In this document: piece after piece, positions 1-8,777 of the stretch | Layout of the letters: each line of letters begins with the position of its first letter | How positions within the stretch are numbered: position 1 is the stretch's first letter | NCBI RefSeq assembly: GCF_042677205.1 | Contig: NZ_JBHTIU010000089.1 | Coordinates: 1-64,000 of the forward strand | Origin: Paenibacillus_L residui | Lineage (GTDB): Bacteria; Bacillota; Bacilli; Paenibacillales; NBRC-103111 | DNA: 64,000 bases | Direction of reading: 5' to 3' | Made by a program: the position numbers and the translations under genes | The notes under the pieces: model-generated | Database searches by the model: none | What the model was told of the DNA's origin: nothing | What the model saw: only the letters and a program-made list of their open reading frames with translations

Positions 1-324
1 TTTCCTGTATGCACCTTTAACCTTTATTCCCATGAATTTTTCGACAAGAACTTTTCACTGTCCAGTAGTATTCTTGAAAAAGTAAATGAATTAAAGAATA
101 AGCCTGGTAAAGACATCTGGCTATATGGTGGAGCAAGTCTTATTACAACTTTTATCAATTTAGGACTTGTTGATGAATTTAGATTATCTGTTCACCCTGT
201 TGTTTTGGGAGAAGGAAAACCGCTGTTTGTGGATATAAAACAGAGATTGAATTTAAAAATCGTTAGTACAAGAACGTTCTCCTCAGGTGTAGTACAACTA
301 ATTTATCATTTGGACGAGAACTAA
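1..324 (+). CDS. Dihydrofolate reductase / RibD C-terminal-like protein, 5'-truncated by window edge
   Basis: The frame is open from base 1 to the TAA at 322-324 and gives about 107 residues. The stretch DIWLYGGASL followed by LVDEFRLSVHPVVLGEGKPLF is typical of the C-terminal half of the YyaP/RibD-C dihydrofolate reductase superfamily, where the glycine-rich loop binds NADPH. The usual family length is about 170-190 residues, so the missing N-terminal part lies before the window. The substrate cannot be read from sequence; many such proteins are uncharacterised reductases. It is AT-rich compared with the core genes to the right, in keeping with acquired DNA. Confidence 0.75.
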   Translation, partial: FPVCTFNLYSHEFFDKNFSLSSSILEKVNELKNKPGKDIWLYGGASLITTFINLGLVDEFRLSVHPVVLGEGKPLFVDIKQRLNLKIVSTRTFSSGVVQLIYHLDEN

Positions 325-465
325 TCACTTCGCATATTCCAATGATAAAACCCGTTAGTTTCAGACTAACCGCGGCGGCAAGTCTAAGGCTTTTTTCCGG
401 TCTTCGATCGCCGCTTTTTCATTACACCGAAAGCTTAGAAAATAGAACTCCGAGGTGGAGAGGCT

Positions 466-1002
466 ATGAAAGTCAATGATATCGTAATTGAAGGAGCACG
501 CGAGAATAACCTTAGAAACGTGAATGTCCGCATCCCGAAGCACAAAATCACGATCTTTACCGGCGTCTCGGGCTCGGGCAAATCTTCCCTGGTTTTCGAC
601 ACCATCAGCGCCGAAGCTCAGCGTCAGCTTAACGAGACGTTTTCCGCATTCATCCGCAATCGGCTGCCCCGGTTTAGTCAGCCGGATGCCGATCGCATCG
701 AGAACTTGTCCACGGCGGTTGTTATCGACCAGAAACGACTCGGCGGAAACTCCCGTTCGACGGTCGGCACAATCACGGATATTTATGCCATGCTCCGGTT
801 GCTCTTCTCCAGAATCGGCAAGCCTTTTGCCGGCAATTCGCATGTTTTCTCGTTTAACGACCCGGCCGGCATGTGCCCGGAATGCTCTGGGGTCGGACAG
901 GTGGTGCAGTTCGATGTGGACAAGCTGCATCATGTTGAACCAGCGTTTCGGGGTAACCATCTTCATACTTTTAACATTACTTCACTTTTAGCAGATTCAT
1001 AA
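466..1002 (+). pseudogene. Truncated UvrA-like ABC ATPase (drug-resistance UvrA paralogue)
   Basis: The product starts MKVNDIVIEGARENNLRNVN and carries a Walker A loop (GVSGSGKSS, residues about 33-41) and the first Cys pair of a UvrA zinc module (CPEC, about residues 137-140). This is the N-terminus of the short UvrA-like proteins (about 750 residues) found next to resistance genes in Bacillota. Homology appears to stop around residue 155 and the frame ends at 178, so the signature motif, the second ATPase and the DNA-binding parts are gone. A good ribosome site (gaggtggagag) precedes the ATG. It is a 3'-deleted remnant, probably non-functional. Confidence 0.8.
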
Positions 1003-1096
1003 TCAGGGTACCATTCACACGTAAACCAGCTAGTTCTACTACTTCAATCAACGATATAGAGCATTTGCATCTCGCCTCTAATCTCTTTATGTCCAT
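977..1096 (-). CDS. Possible 39-codon ORF coupled to the DoxX gene
   Basis: The ATG overlaps the DoxX stop codon as TAATG and reads MDIKRLEARCKCSISLIEVV..., ending NLLKVK. The arrangement suggests translational coupling, and the product could be the tail or remnant of a third operon gene. I do not recognise the sequence. It overlaps the end of the UvrA-like remnant on the other strand, so it may also be chance. Confidence 0.25.
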   Translation of the reverse strand: MDIKRLEARCKCSISLIEVVELAGLRVNGTLIMNLLKVK

Positions 1097-1524
1097 TAGA
1101 GTTTGCGGCTTTTCGGACGCAACGCCCAGGAGGCGATGACAAGCGCAGCATAGACCAGCGGAAGAATGGTATGGAATCCGTAATCGCCGTAATCATTAGC
1201 AAACGCATGAGATAAAGCCGCACCCGTCATGAGAAAAAAGATACCGCTATAGGCCCATTCCTTAAGCCGAGGCAAACCTGGCACTATAATCGCAATGACT
1301 CCAAGCAACTTCCAAGCTCCAAGAATATTCGTGACATATAACGGGAAACCAATATCGGTCACTAAATCGACATTTCCCCCATATCGCATCAGCTGCCCGA
1401 TTCCGCTTAATGCAATTGAGAATGCGAGTATAATGGTAACGGTCCAATAAGCGGCCTTCCGTCCAATAGAGCGGGATTCTACCTTCGTGTTTTTTTCATG
1501 AGCAATGGTCACACTCATTTTCAT
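1096..1524 (-). CDS. DoxX-like family membrane protein
   Basis: A 142-residue protein with four predicted membrane helices (about residues 25-45, 62-82, 88-106 and 115-135). It has the DoxX-like layout: an N-terminal helix followed by a short loop with GGN, a LGAWKLLGVIAI helix and a C-terminal RPK tail. DoxX-like proteins are small integral membrane proteins of poorly defined function, sometimes tied to redox or stress. It lies 17 bases downstream of the GyrI-like gene on the same strand, so the two are probably one operon. The start is supported by a gaggaatgaa-type ribosome site. Confidence 0.8.
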   Translation of the reverse strand: MKMSVTIAHEKNTKVESRSIGRKAAYWTVTIILAFSIALSGIGQLMRYGGNVDLVTDIGFPLYVTNILGAWKLLGVIAIIVPGLPRLKEWAYSGIFFLMTGAALSHAFANDYGDYGFHTILPLVYAALVIASWALRPKSRKL

Positions 1525-1541
1525 TCCTCCTCTGGCCTAGT

Positions 1542-2024
1542 TTATTTTTTAACAACCGGAATCCACATTTCCCCATATACGAAGCCGTCTCGCTGCCCCA
1601 TCTTAACCGTTGCATTTGGCCCACCGACATAGGCGAAATTTTCGGCTTCCGGCAAGACTTGACTAAAGGCAATGCCGGTAAGCATACTACTCAACTCATC
1701 AGCCGTCTTCCCTTCGCCTTTAATGACGAGGCATGGCCCTTTAGGAAATTGGATCAACCTGTGTTCTTCCGTTACCGATGCTTCTGTCATGACGCCTGCA
1801 TAGTACATCCTCTTGTGATTTACTGCTTCGTTTACGGCAAAAATGTAGTCGTTCGCCGCTATAGCCTTTATAGCTTCAAGCCTTCCATCCTGCTCCACTT
1901 CCCGCCAAAAGCTTTCCTTCTCTCTGTTCATGCCGGCATAATCCCTGTAATCGCTCTTCAACTCCGTTCCAATACCTAGAACGATAAAACTGTCTTTTTC
2001 TTCAATAGCATAAGCTGCCATCAT
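1542..2024 (-). CDS. GyrI-like / effector-binding domain protein
   Basis: About 160 residues. The order of elements (start AYAIEEKDSFIVLGIGTEL, central YYAGVMTE, a segment with GPCLVIKGEGKTADELSSM, and a C-terminal GEMWIPVVKK) matches GyrI-like small-molecule-binding proteins, the SOUL-like fold also found at the C-terminus of AraC/MerR-type regulators. No DNA-binding domain is present. A GTG lies 6 bases further upstream, but AGGGAG overlaps that codon and is spaced correctly for the ATG used here (or the next ATG). It is probably co-transcribed with the DoxX-like gene. The ligand is unknown. Confidence 0.75.
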   Translation of the reverse strand: MMAAYAIEEKDSFIVLGIGTELKSDYRDYAGMNREKESFWREVEQDGRLEAIKAIAANDYIFAVNEAVNHKRMYYAGVMTEASVTEEHRLIQFPKGPCLVIKGEGKTADELSSMLTGIAFSQVLPEAENFAYVGGPNATVKMGQRDGFVYGEMWIPVVKK

Positions 2025-2135
2025 AAACACTCCCTTTTTGATTTGGTCAAATGCCTTTTATATTTGATGTGTTTATCATAATCACTAATCATGTCAAATT
2101 ATGATACTGTTTTAGAAGACAATGCCATCACAAAA

Positions 2136-2164
2136 GTCCCCCTAGAATCCATCTCTAGGGGGAC
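2136..2164. terminator. Bidirectional hairpin terminator
   Basis: A perfect 11-bp stem (gtccccctaga / tctagggggac) with a 7-base loop lies upstream of the GyrI-like gene. It could end transcription entering from the left or from the IS side. No other feature is apparent between 2165 and the IS left end. Confidence 0.55.
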
Positions 2165-2305
2165 AAACATATACAGCATCTTTCTCCGCTATCCGAACAG
2201 TTCTCTCGCCTCTTTTAATACATAATTTTCCGCTTGTGCCCAAATATGGCCTATCAGCCTAGGGCTCATACTCCGGATATGTCGTCTTTAACGGCAAGTT
2301 TAAAA

Positions 2306-4077
2306 GAGGGTGTCCCAAAAGTCATCATAGATGACTGAGGGACGACCCTCTTTTTTTTCGTCAACAAAAAGAAACCACTCTTTGGTAAAATGGAAGTACC
2401 ACCAACCATTACCCAAAAGGAGAGGTTTTTTTGTACATTCAATATACCATGGATCAACTCTGTTTACCAATGGATTTAGAAGAAGACATCCCCCCAAATC
2501 ACCTCGTTCGCGTGGTCAACGCCGCCGTCAATCGTCTCAACGACGCCATCTTCGACGCGGCTTACCCTGGAGGCGGACGAGACAGTTAAAATCCTAAAAT
2601 GCTCACCAAAGTCATCATTTACGCCTACACGCAGCGCATCTACTCCTCTCGCCAGATCGCCAAAGCTGTCCGCGAAAACATCATGTTCATGTGGATCGCG
2701 GGCAGGCAAAGACCGGACTTCCGCACCATCAACCGGTTTCGATCAGAACGAATGAAAAGCGTACTAGAGACTGTGTTTACCGCCGTTCTTCAGTTTCTGG
2801 CTGAGGAGAACTACGTACAGCTCGAGCATTACTTTTTGGATGGCACGAAGATCGAAGCGAATGCCAACCGGTACACCTTTGTTTGGGGAAAAGCTGTCGT
2901 GAAGCATAAAGCCAAGCTCCAGGAGAAAGTGCAGACCTTATTCGCTGCTATAGAGGAAGCCCAGAAGCAAGAAGAAGGAACGCACGGCGGCAAGGATCTT
3001 CTCGAGTTGGGCGAGTCCTCTTCCATCACCAGTGAAAAGCTGGAGCAAGCCGTCAAACAATTGGAGGAGCGTCTGCAGGAGAAACCAAAGGACAAGCCGC
3101 TTAAGAAGGCGGTGCGCACTCTCCGCAAGGACTTGCTTCCTCGCCTTCAGAAGTACGAGACTCAGGAAGCGATTTTAGGCACGAGAAACAGCTACAGCAA
3201 AACGGACCATGACGCTACATTTATGCGAATGAAAGAAGACCACATGCGGAACGGCCAGCTCAAGCCGGGATACAACGTACAGATCGGCACCGAAAATCAA
3301 TTCATTGTCGGTTACAGTTTGCACCAGCGGCCGACCGATACCCGTTGCCTCATCCCGCATCTTGAAAAAGTAAAATCGCAGCTTGGGAAGCTGTCCAAAA
3401 CTGTCATCGCCGATGCGGGCTATGGCGGCGAAGAAAATTATGACTACTTGGAGCAGAACGAAGTCGAAGCGATTGTTAAGTACAGCACGTATCACCGCGA
3501 AAAGAGTAAGGCATGGCAGAAGGATATCAGTAAGATCGACAACTGGACCTATAACGGCAGGCAAGATACATGGTCATGCGCGTCTGGACAAACGCTCCAT
3601 TTCCAAAGATTGAGTAAAGAGAAAACAGAAAGCGAATATGAGATTGAATACCGACACTACCGAAGCGTCGGCTGTGAGGACTGTCCGTTAAAGCCGCAGT
3701 GTACAAAAGCCCAAGGTGATCGCGAGATCAAAGTTAGCATGAAGTATTTGCGGCTAAAGAACCAGGCAAGGGAAAAGCTCCGCAGTGAAGAAGGTTATGC
3801 CCTGGCCGTAAGGCGCATGATCGAGCCGGAGCCTGTGTTTGGCGATATGAAGAACAACCGAGGCTTTAAAAGGTTCCTGCTTCGAGGCTTACCAAAAGTA
3901 AGTCTGGAGGTCGGGTGGCTTTCTCTTGCCCACAATTTACTCAAAAAAGCTGCCGTGGACGCCAAAAACGAAGGAGCTAGGCGAGAACAGGCCGCTTAGC
4001 TCCTTCGTTTTTTACGAATACCATCCTATATTTGTTGCTGAGGGTGTTCTAAAGTTTACTTTTGGGACAGCCTCTCT
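2306..4077 (+). mobile_element. IS1182-family insertion sequence
   Basis: The element is bounded by imperfect terminal inverted repeats. The left end reads gagggtgtcccaaaagt at 2306-2322; the right end, reverse complemented, reads agagaggctgtcccaaaagt at 4058-4077. One transposase gene fills it. A hairpin just inside the left end (gggtgtccc... with ...gggacgaccctc) probably blocks read-in transcription, and another after the transposase stop (ggagctaggc ... gcttagctcc) acts as terminator. The right end stops only 7 bases from the stop codon of the ATPase gene. The exact ends and the target duplication were not resolved by eye. Confidence 0.85.
2431..3999 (+). pseudogene. IS1182-family transposase with in-frame stop codon
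   Basis: Translation from TTG at 2431, behind a strong aaaaggagag site, gives the N-terminal MYIQYTMDQLCLPMDLEEDI and runs in one frame to 3999, but codon 2587-2589 is TAA. Downstream of it the frame resumes at MLTKVIIYAYTQRIYSSRQ with the DDE-type core (FLDGTKIEANANRYTFVW, then VIADAGYGGEENYDYL, then the C-terminal EPVFGDMKNNRGFKRFLLRG carrying the catalytic Glu). The stop falls where intact relatives continue without interruption, so a point mutation is the simplest reading. The 466-residue downstream part could still start at ATG 2599, but it lacks the N-terminal domain. Full length would be about 522 residues. Confidence 0.8.
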
Positions 4078-4083
4078 AGTTGA

Positions 4084-5586
4084 CTATACAGTAATTAGTT
4101 GTTGCATAAAAGAATTGGGGTCAATCATGTAAATAACCCTCGGGTCTAATATACCATATTGATTAACCGGTCTTCTTCTGCCACTGAAGTCCGTTTGTAT
4201 TCCTGATTCAACTTGCTCAATAATTCCACTTGTCTTCCACTTTTCAACTACATTACGTGCACGATTTGTAGCAGTTCTGTCGGGTATCTCTTCGACTTCT
4301 CTTGCCTCTTTTCCGCCAGTTATTTTAAAGGTCGCTGCAACATCAGAAATTGTAAAAATGGGCCTCTTCATCCTCAATACCCTTGAAACTACTTCGTTCC
4401 CATAAAGTTCAATCGATCGTTCTTGTGCAAACTTTTCGATGCCTTGGATAACAGCATTTTTGCCTATCTTATAATCATCATCGCGTGCTTCAGCGGCCGT
4501 TTCTGCAAAAATGGACTCCATCAAGCGGTTGAGGTCCCGTGGAGATTTATAAGATAGTCTAACAAGAATATTTATAATTTCGTTCTTAATATCTTCTTTA
4601 AATAAAGTGTCAATATTTGCCCGTTTTAAACTGTATGCACCAATCCGTCCAACCAACATTCGCTCTAAGTCATTATCTGTCCATTCAGTAGGCTTCATTT
4701 TGATTCTATCGGTGCGGAGTTCATCTCCAAAGTGTGATTTAACGTTCTCCCACAAAAAGAATTTAAATGCACCTCGCGAGATCTCAAGCAACCGAATATT
4801 GGTTAACAATGGATGCACTAATCTCGCAGCTTTGTTACTTTGCCCACCGGTATAATCTGTTTCATCGATTTTATCGACCAATATGTATACCGCTTTATAT
4901 CCAACATCTTCAGCCAGTCTGGTGAAAGTCTCCATAACGTGGATGGAACTTATGGCATCACGTTTTGTTTTTGGAATTTCGGTTGGTTTAGATGGTTCAA
5001 TCTTTTCTAAGTTCAATACACTTATGAGCGTATTGTATATTTCCATTACATTTAAAATTAAACTTTTAATCTTTTCACTTTTGCTTTCTAAAGCCCTTAG
5101 GATACTGTCTAACTCCAGCCTTGAAAGGTCGGTCATGTATTCATCTATATACCAACGTAAGAGCCCTCTACTCGCAGTTGGTAAATCATCACCAACTCGT
5201 CCTTGTTCTACAAGAGATAAGGCTAATTTCGCTACTCCTCGTTTTAAAATCTCATTGACGTGGTCCGTTAATGTAATTGTATTCAGTTGCCCTAACCTAA
5301 GGGCGGTAAAATCGTCATAAGTAATCGACAATACCTTTCCGCCAATGTCATCTTCAAATTTTTCTGTGCTACAATACAATTCAATCATAGAACGAATTGC
5401 ACTTTTTCCACCGCCACGTGGTCCAAATATGACATACGACTTTGGATGGTTGGCATCACCTAGAGCTTCCGAAAAATACCGCGGTTCAACAAAGTACAAC
5501 TCAAGCAGTTCTTCTTTTTCTCCCGCAACCTTTGTAAACGGATGCTCAGTAAAATTATGTAATCGAAGAAATCGATTAATTAGCAT
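4084..5586 (-). CDS. P-loop ATPase, Orc/Cdc6-like, possible defence or partner-less effector
   Basis: A 500-residue cytosolic protein with Walker A GPRGGGKS (residues about 55-62) and Walker B AVYILVDKIDE (about 232-242), in the layout of AAA/STAND-type ATPases such as the Sll1717-like family. After the ATPase core comes a helical region with YKSPRDLNRLMESIF, then a C-terminal winged-helix-like part (about 400-490) with FTISDVAATFKITGGKEA. The start is the ATG 8 bases after AAAGGAG; an earlier in-frame ATG overlaps that site. It stands alone between the IS and an rlmH-end-like sequence. Such ATPases often lie in defence islands, but I see no effector domain, so the role is open. Confidence 0.6.
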   Translation of the reverse strand: MLINRFLRLHNFTEHPFTKVAGEKEELLELYFVEPRYFSEALGDANHPKSYVIFGPRGGGKSAIRSMIELYCSTEKFEDDIGGKVLSITYDDFTALRLGQLNTITLTDHVNEILKRGVAKLALSLVEQGRVGDDLPTASRGLLRWYIDEYMTDLSRLELDSILRALESKSEKIKSLILNVMEIYNTLISVLNLEKIEPSKPTEIPKTKRDAISSIHVMETFTRLAEDVGYKAVYILVDKIDETDYTGGQSNKAARLVHPLLTNIRLLEISRGAFKFFLWENVKSHFGDELRTDRIKMKPTEWTDNDLERMLVGRIGAYSLKRANIDTLFKEDIKNEIINILVRLSYKSPRDLNRLMESIFAETAAEARDDDYKIGKNAVIQGIEKFAQERSIELYGNEVVSRVLRMKRPIFTISDVAATFKITGGKEAREVEEIPDRTATNRARNVVEKWKTSGIIEQVESGIQTDFSGRRRPVNQYGILDPRVIYMIDPNSFMQQLITV

Positions 5587-5667
5587 ACATTCGTCTCCTT
5601 TGGAGAATTTCATTCATAATTGTAAAATATTGTCGTCAAATACACAAGCCCCTAGGAAAAACTTGCC

Positions 5668-5688
5668 TTACTTATGATAAGGCTCAGC
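5668..5688 (-). other. attachment-site-like copy of the rlmH 3' end (degenerate)
   Basis: On the minus strand this reads Ala-Glu-Pro-Tyr-His-Lys-stop (gctgagccttatcataagtaa), against Gly-Glu-Pro-Tyr-His-Arg-stop at the true rlmH end (35904-35924). It has the same orientation as rlmH, and no rlmH body is attached. The likeliest reading is a remnant att site from an earlier integration. The wider 5587-5861 interval otherwise holds a hairpin repeat and no recognisable gene. Confidence 0.6.
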
Positions 5689-5781
5689 TTAACGGGGCTA
5701 TCGGCGAAAATTACACCGCGGCGCATAGTTGCCAACCTTTATACCCGATCCAACGGCTATGATCAAGCTTCCGATCATGCA

Positions 5782-5845
5782 CAATCAGGCCATCGAAGTA
5801 ATCGACGGCCTGATTGTATGTCATTCAACTATCGTCTTCGTTAAC
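5782..5845 (-). repeat. Hairpin repeat, type A, copy 1 (after the DUF3888-like gene)
   Basis: On the minus strand a box gttaacgaagacgatagtt and gaatgac is followed by a long imperfect stem-loop (caatcaggccgtcga / tcgatggcctgattg around tact). Copies with the same box-then-hairpin order lie at 6388-6444 and 8710-8768, each just downstream of a minus-strand gene or gene remnant. Confidence 0.7.
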
Positions 5846-5861
5846 TCATACTAGTGTCTCG

Positions 5862-6299
5862 TTATACTTCACTTACCTTAGTCACGATGAATCCTGATTC
5901 GTAATTATGATTGAATGTGATTGTATACATCTTAACTTTCTTGTCTCTTTTATTGTCTATAACTCTTTGGACCGTGGCTAATACATCTAACTCGTAAAAA
6001 CCACCCTCGACTTGTCTCATATCCGTTACTTGAAATGGGTCAAACCAATAAACGTATTCTTTTCCTGTCTTCAAGTACCCTTTTTCTTGTAGGGCTAGTA
6101 GTGTCCTTCTTTGCAACTCAGTTGTTAACATACGTTCCAGACGGTCTTCTCTTGTTTGAGGAAATCCCCATAAAGCGACCCATTCAATCGAATCTTTTTC
6201 TTTAGACGCTTCGCCATTCGGTTGAGCAGCATTTGCTGACTGAATGGATAGTATAGTCCCAATGAAAAGGACCAGAATGGACATAAATTTTCTATTCAT
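5862..6299 (-). CDS. Secreted DUF3888-like protein
   Basis: A 145-residue protein with a classical signal peptide (MNRKF, hydrophobic core to about residue 20, SANAAQ cleavage site near residues 22-25). The mature part, with REDRLERMLTTEL and YVYWFDPFQVTDMRQVEGGFYELDVLATV, resembles the small secreted DUF3888 proteins of bacilli, whose function is unknown; this assignment is tentative. No catalytic motif is visible. It is flanked on both sides by type A hairpin repeats like a cassette. The ribosome site (ggtgatgat) is weak. Confidence 0.6.
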   Translation of the reverse strand: MNRKFMSILVLFIGTILSIQSANAAQPNGEASKEKDSIEWVALWGFPQTREDRLERMLTTELQRRTLLALQEKGYLKTGKEYVYWFDPFQVTDMRQVEGGFYELDVLATVQRVIDNKRDKKVKMYTITFNHNYESGFIVTKVSEV

Positions 6300-6387
6300 A
6301 TCATCACCAGTCCATAATTTGCCCAGTTTGCTTTGTTTTATGTATTCAAGAATTTATACCGTTCCTGCCCGTTAGGTTAATGAAAAA

Positions 6388-6444
6388 GCAGGCCGCGGTA
6401 GCCTGCTCAACAATATGTGTTATTCAACTATCGTGTCCCGTTAA
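6388..6444 (-). repeat. Hairpin repeat, type A, copy 2
   Basis: On the minus strand the box ttaacgggacacgatagttg is followed by a stem-loop gcaggctaccgcggcctgc. The box is nearly identical to those at 5824-5845 and 8747-8768. A further acctaacgggcagg motif follows at its far side, before the DUF3888-like gene. Confidence 0.65.
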
Positions 6445-6859
6445 TAAAATGAACCAGCTCCGTTTCACATAATAGCCGCCTCTTGGGCCTGGGTTAAGCA
6501 ACGAAACTTGTACCTAAGCGTACAGCGCGGCGGCATTGCTGGCCTCAAGGTTTGTATACATCAGAACAAAATGACTCTGGAACATCTTCAACATTCAAGA
6601 CGTTCAACTTTAGCTTTTCTATAACTTTTAGAATAGAACTCATATGTAACCTCCTCGTTTTGGAGCGATTCTTCCGATTTGTTTCTCTGAACACCAAATC
6701 AAATCCAATATCTTACATATATCATATTTTTGACTCAGTACTAAGAGCCCTTTTTCGAGGGGTCATTTTCATTTTGAGGAGGTAAGCAAGGATGAGGATC
6801 ATCAAAACACAACAGGACCTGGTCCCGCCATGTTCACCAATCAAATTTTTTGCCGTCAC

Positions 6860-6877
6860 TTTATGATACGGCTCACC
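6860..6877 (-). other. attachment-site-like copy of the rlmH 3' end
   Basis: On the minus strand: ggtgagccgtatcataaa, that is Gly-Glu-Pro-Tyr-His-Lys, with no stop following. It matches the rlmH end and the 13070 copy, has the same orientation, and keeps part of the palindrome (gatacggctcaccatatc). Read as a remnant att site. Confidence 0.65.
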
Positions 6878-7182
6878 ATATCATCTATAAAGCGAACTTA
6901 ACTCCTATCAAAAGAACTCGTCCATAAGGTAATAATCTCCCATATTATTATTTTTTTTCGGAAATCGCCTCAAAATGCTTTTTGTGTTCCTAGCAAAATA
7001 GTTCGTAGTAAGTAGAAGATTATGATAGCAATCTAATTTTTTATATCGTATGATTTTCACATACAATAAGATTTTGCAATAATAAGCTTCATAATATATA
7101 TCTTATTACACTTTAGGGGAATAAGGCGTACTGCGGATTATTTATATTTTCCGTACGGGAGTTTTTTCGGAATGGAGAGACT

Positions 7183-8631
7183 ATGAAAAAAATTATTGTC
7201 TTTATGATTGCATTACTTATACTGTTCACCGGATTCGCAACACCAAGTTATGCATTATCAGATTCGCAATCTGATTCCATACAAAAATTGTTGGATGATG
7301 CAAGCCGTATATCAGGTGTACCGGGAATATCAATCTCCATACTTGAGAACAATGAAATGCTCTACTTTTCTTCCGGGTACGCAGATCGTGAAAAGGTGCT
7401 GCCGGCAAGTGAAAATACTCTATATGAGCTGGCTTCGGTAAGTAAAGCCTTTACCGGCATGGGTATTCTGCTGATGGAAGAACAAGGACTGCTGTCAATG
7501 TCAGACTCTATCCAGAAATATTTGCCTTGGTTTACGTTAAAGTATCAGGGGAAACACGTTGATATGCAAAGCATTACACTCAATAACTTTTTACACCATA
7601 CTAGCGGCTTAACAAATGGCAGTCACAGTCAAAACATTCCACAAGGCAATACGCCGGATATGTTGCAAAAAACCGTAGAAATGCTCGTAGATTCTGAATT
7701 GTCGTTCTATCCTGGTGAGCAGTATAATTATGGAACTGTTAATTATGACGTATTAGGTCTGGTTATTGAGATTGTGTCGGGACAAAGCTATGAAGACTTT
7801 ATGAGGGAACAGGTATTTCAGCCGTTGGGTCTTCACCAGACGTATGTTTATAAAGAAGATGCTCAAGCTACCGGACAGTTGGCACAGGGCTACCGTTCTT
7901 CCTTTTTTAGGACAACTCCATATAACGCGCCGGATTATTCCGGGAATAAACCCGCAGCCTACATCATTTCTTGTACAAAAGATATGGCGCGTTGGATGGG
8001 CATACAGATGGGTATTGTGCAGGACATACCTGAAATATTCCATACGGTTATCGAGAAATCACATCAGGGTGATAGGTCTGTTCCGGCTGTCAACGAAATG
8101 TATTATGCGGCGGGCTGGTCGGTAAACGCCAACCAAACGATTATAGAGCACCCAGGGGGCAATCCCAATTTCGGAACCGAAGTGGTCATACTGCCAAATG
8201 AACGAATAGCCATCTGCTTGCTGACCAACGGCGAAAATATCAATAGAAACATGGTACTGAAAGTTAAAGATATATTAGACGGCAATCTGACGCAGTCATA
8301 TGGAATAAGCGGCACACAGCTTTTGGACATCATTTTGTCGTCTGCCACAATTATTCTTTGCCTTTTGGCTGTTCTGTTCTTTCTCTTAGGATTACGCAGA
8401 AGGAAAACGAATGAGCGGCAGCCAATGACAAAAAAGCGAATAATCGTAACAGCTATTTTGCTGATTGCTACGATTGTCCAGTTTATAATGTGCTATGCAT
8501 TAGATTGGTCATCGATACTTATTTGGCGAACATATAGTGTTCTTACAGCTTTGATTTCGTCGGCATTATTAACAGCAAGCATTACTTGGTTTATATACAC
8601 TCGCCGATATAATGCCTCGCTCCGAAAATAA
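7183..8631 (+). CDS. Serine beta-lactamase-fold hydrolase (class C/PBP4*-like) with membrane tail
   Basis: A 482-residue protein: signal peptide (residues 1-24, ending TPSYA), then a beta-lactamase/D-aminopeptidase fold with SxxK at S85-V-S-K88, a Tyr motif in YNYGTVNYD (about residues 186-194) and HPGGN standing in for the KTG-like strand (about residue 323). Three hydrophobic helices fill the C-terminus (about 385-405, 420-440 and 447-470), anchoring it in the membrane. Relatives act on peptidoglycan peptides, D-amino acid peptides or esters, and few are true beta-lactamases. The ribosome site ggaatggagag precedes the ATG. It is the only plus-strand gene between 4.1 and 10.3 kb. Confidence 0.85.
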   Translation: MKKIIVFMIALLILFTGFATPSYALSDSQSDSIQKLLDDASRISGVPGISISILENNEMLYFSSGYADREKVLPASENTLYELASVSKAFTGMGILLMEEQGLLSMSDSIQKYLPWFTLKYQGKHVDMQSITLNNFLHHTSGLTNGSHSQNIPQGNTPDMLQKTVEMLVDSELSFYPGEQYNYGTVNYDVLGLVIEIVSGQSYEDFMREQVFQPLGLHQTYVYKEDAQATGQLAQGYRSSFFRTTPYNAPDYSGNKPAAYIISCTKDMARWMGIQMGIVQDIPEIFHTVIEKSHQGDRSVPAVNEMYYAAGWSVNANQTIIEHPGGNPNFGTEVVILPNERIAICLLTNGENINRNMVLKVKDILDGNLTQSYGISGTQLLDIILSSATIILCLLAVLFFLLGLRRRKTNERQPMTKKRIIVTAILLIATIVQFIMCYALDWSSILIWRTYSVLTALISSALLTASITWFIYTRRYNASLRK

Positions 8632-8709
8632 GCATTTCATTCGTTCGCCTTATTGAAAAAACGCGAAGATTTCTTTTAATGAGAGAACAATATCAGCAAA
8701 ATTGCTCTG

Positions 8710-8768
8710 AAGGCTGTCGAAGTACTCGGCAGCCTTGTTGTAGGTGATTCAACTATCGTGCCTGTTAG
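8710..8768 (-). repeat. Hairpin repeat, type A, copy 3 (after the GNAT remnant)
   Basis: On the minus strand the box ctaacaggcacgatagttg is followed by a stem-loop aaggctgccgagtacttcga/cagcctt. It begins about 9 bases beyond the stop of the acetyltransferase remnant, the same spacing logic as the other copies. Confidence 0.7.
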
Positions 8769-8777
8769 GTGAAAACC

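Larger units (their letters stand above)
6300..7182. other. Intergenic remnants, including an acetyltransferase scrap
   Basis: No intact gene is seen in this 880-base stretch. It contains a type A hairpin repeat (6388-6444) and an rlmH-end-like site (6860-6877). Minus-strand 6514-6555 reads NLEASNAAALYA-stop, reminiscent of motif B of GNAT acetyltransferases, and is placed directly upstream of the repeat. The last 200 bases are very AT-rich and probably hold the promoter of the following beta-lactamase-fold gene. Confidence 0.4.

Noticed and set aside
361..966. 201-codon minus-strand frame across the UvrA-like gene
   Set aside because: It is the antisense of the UvrA-like remnant and has no recognisable domain.
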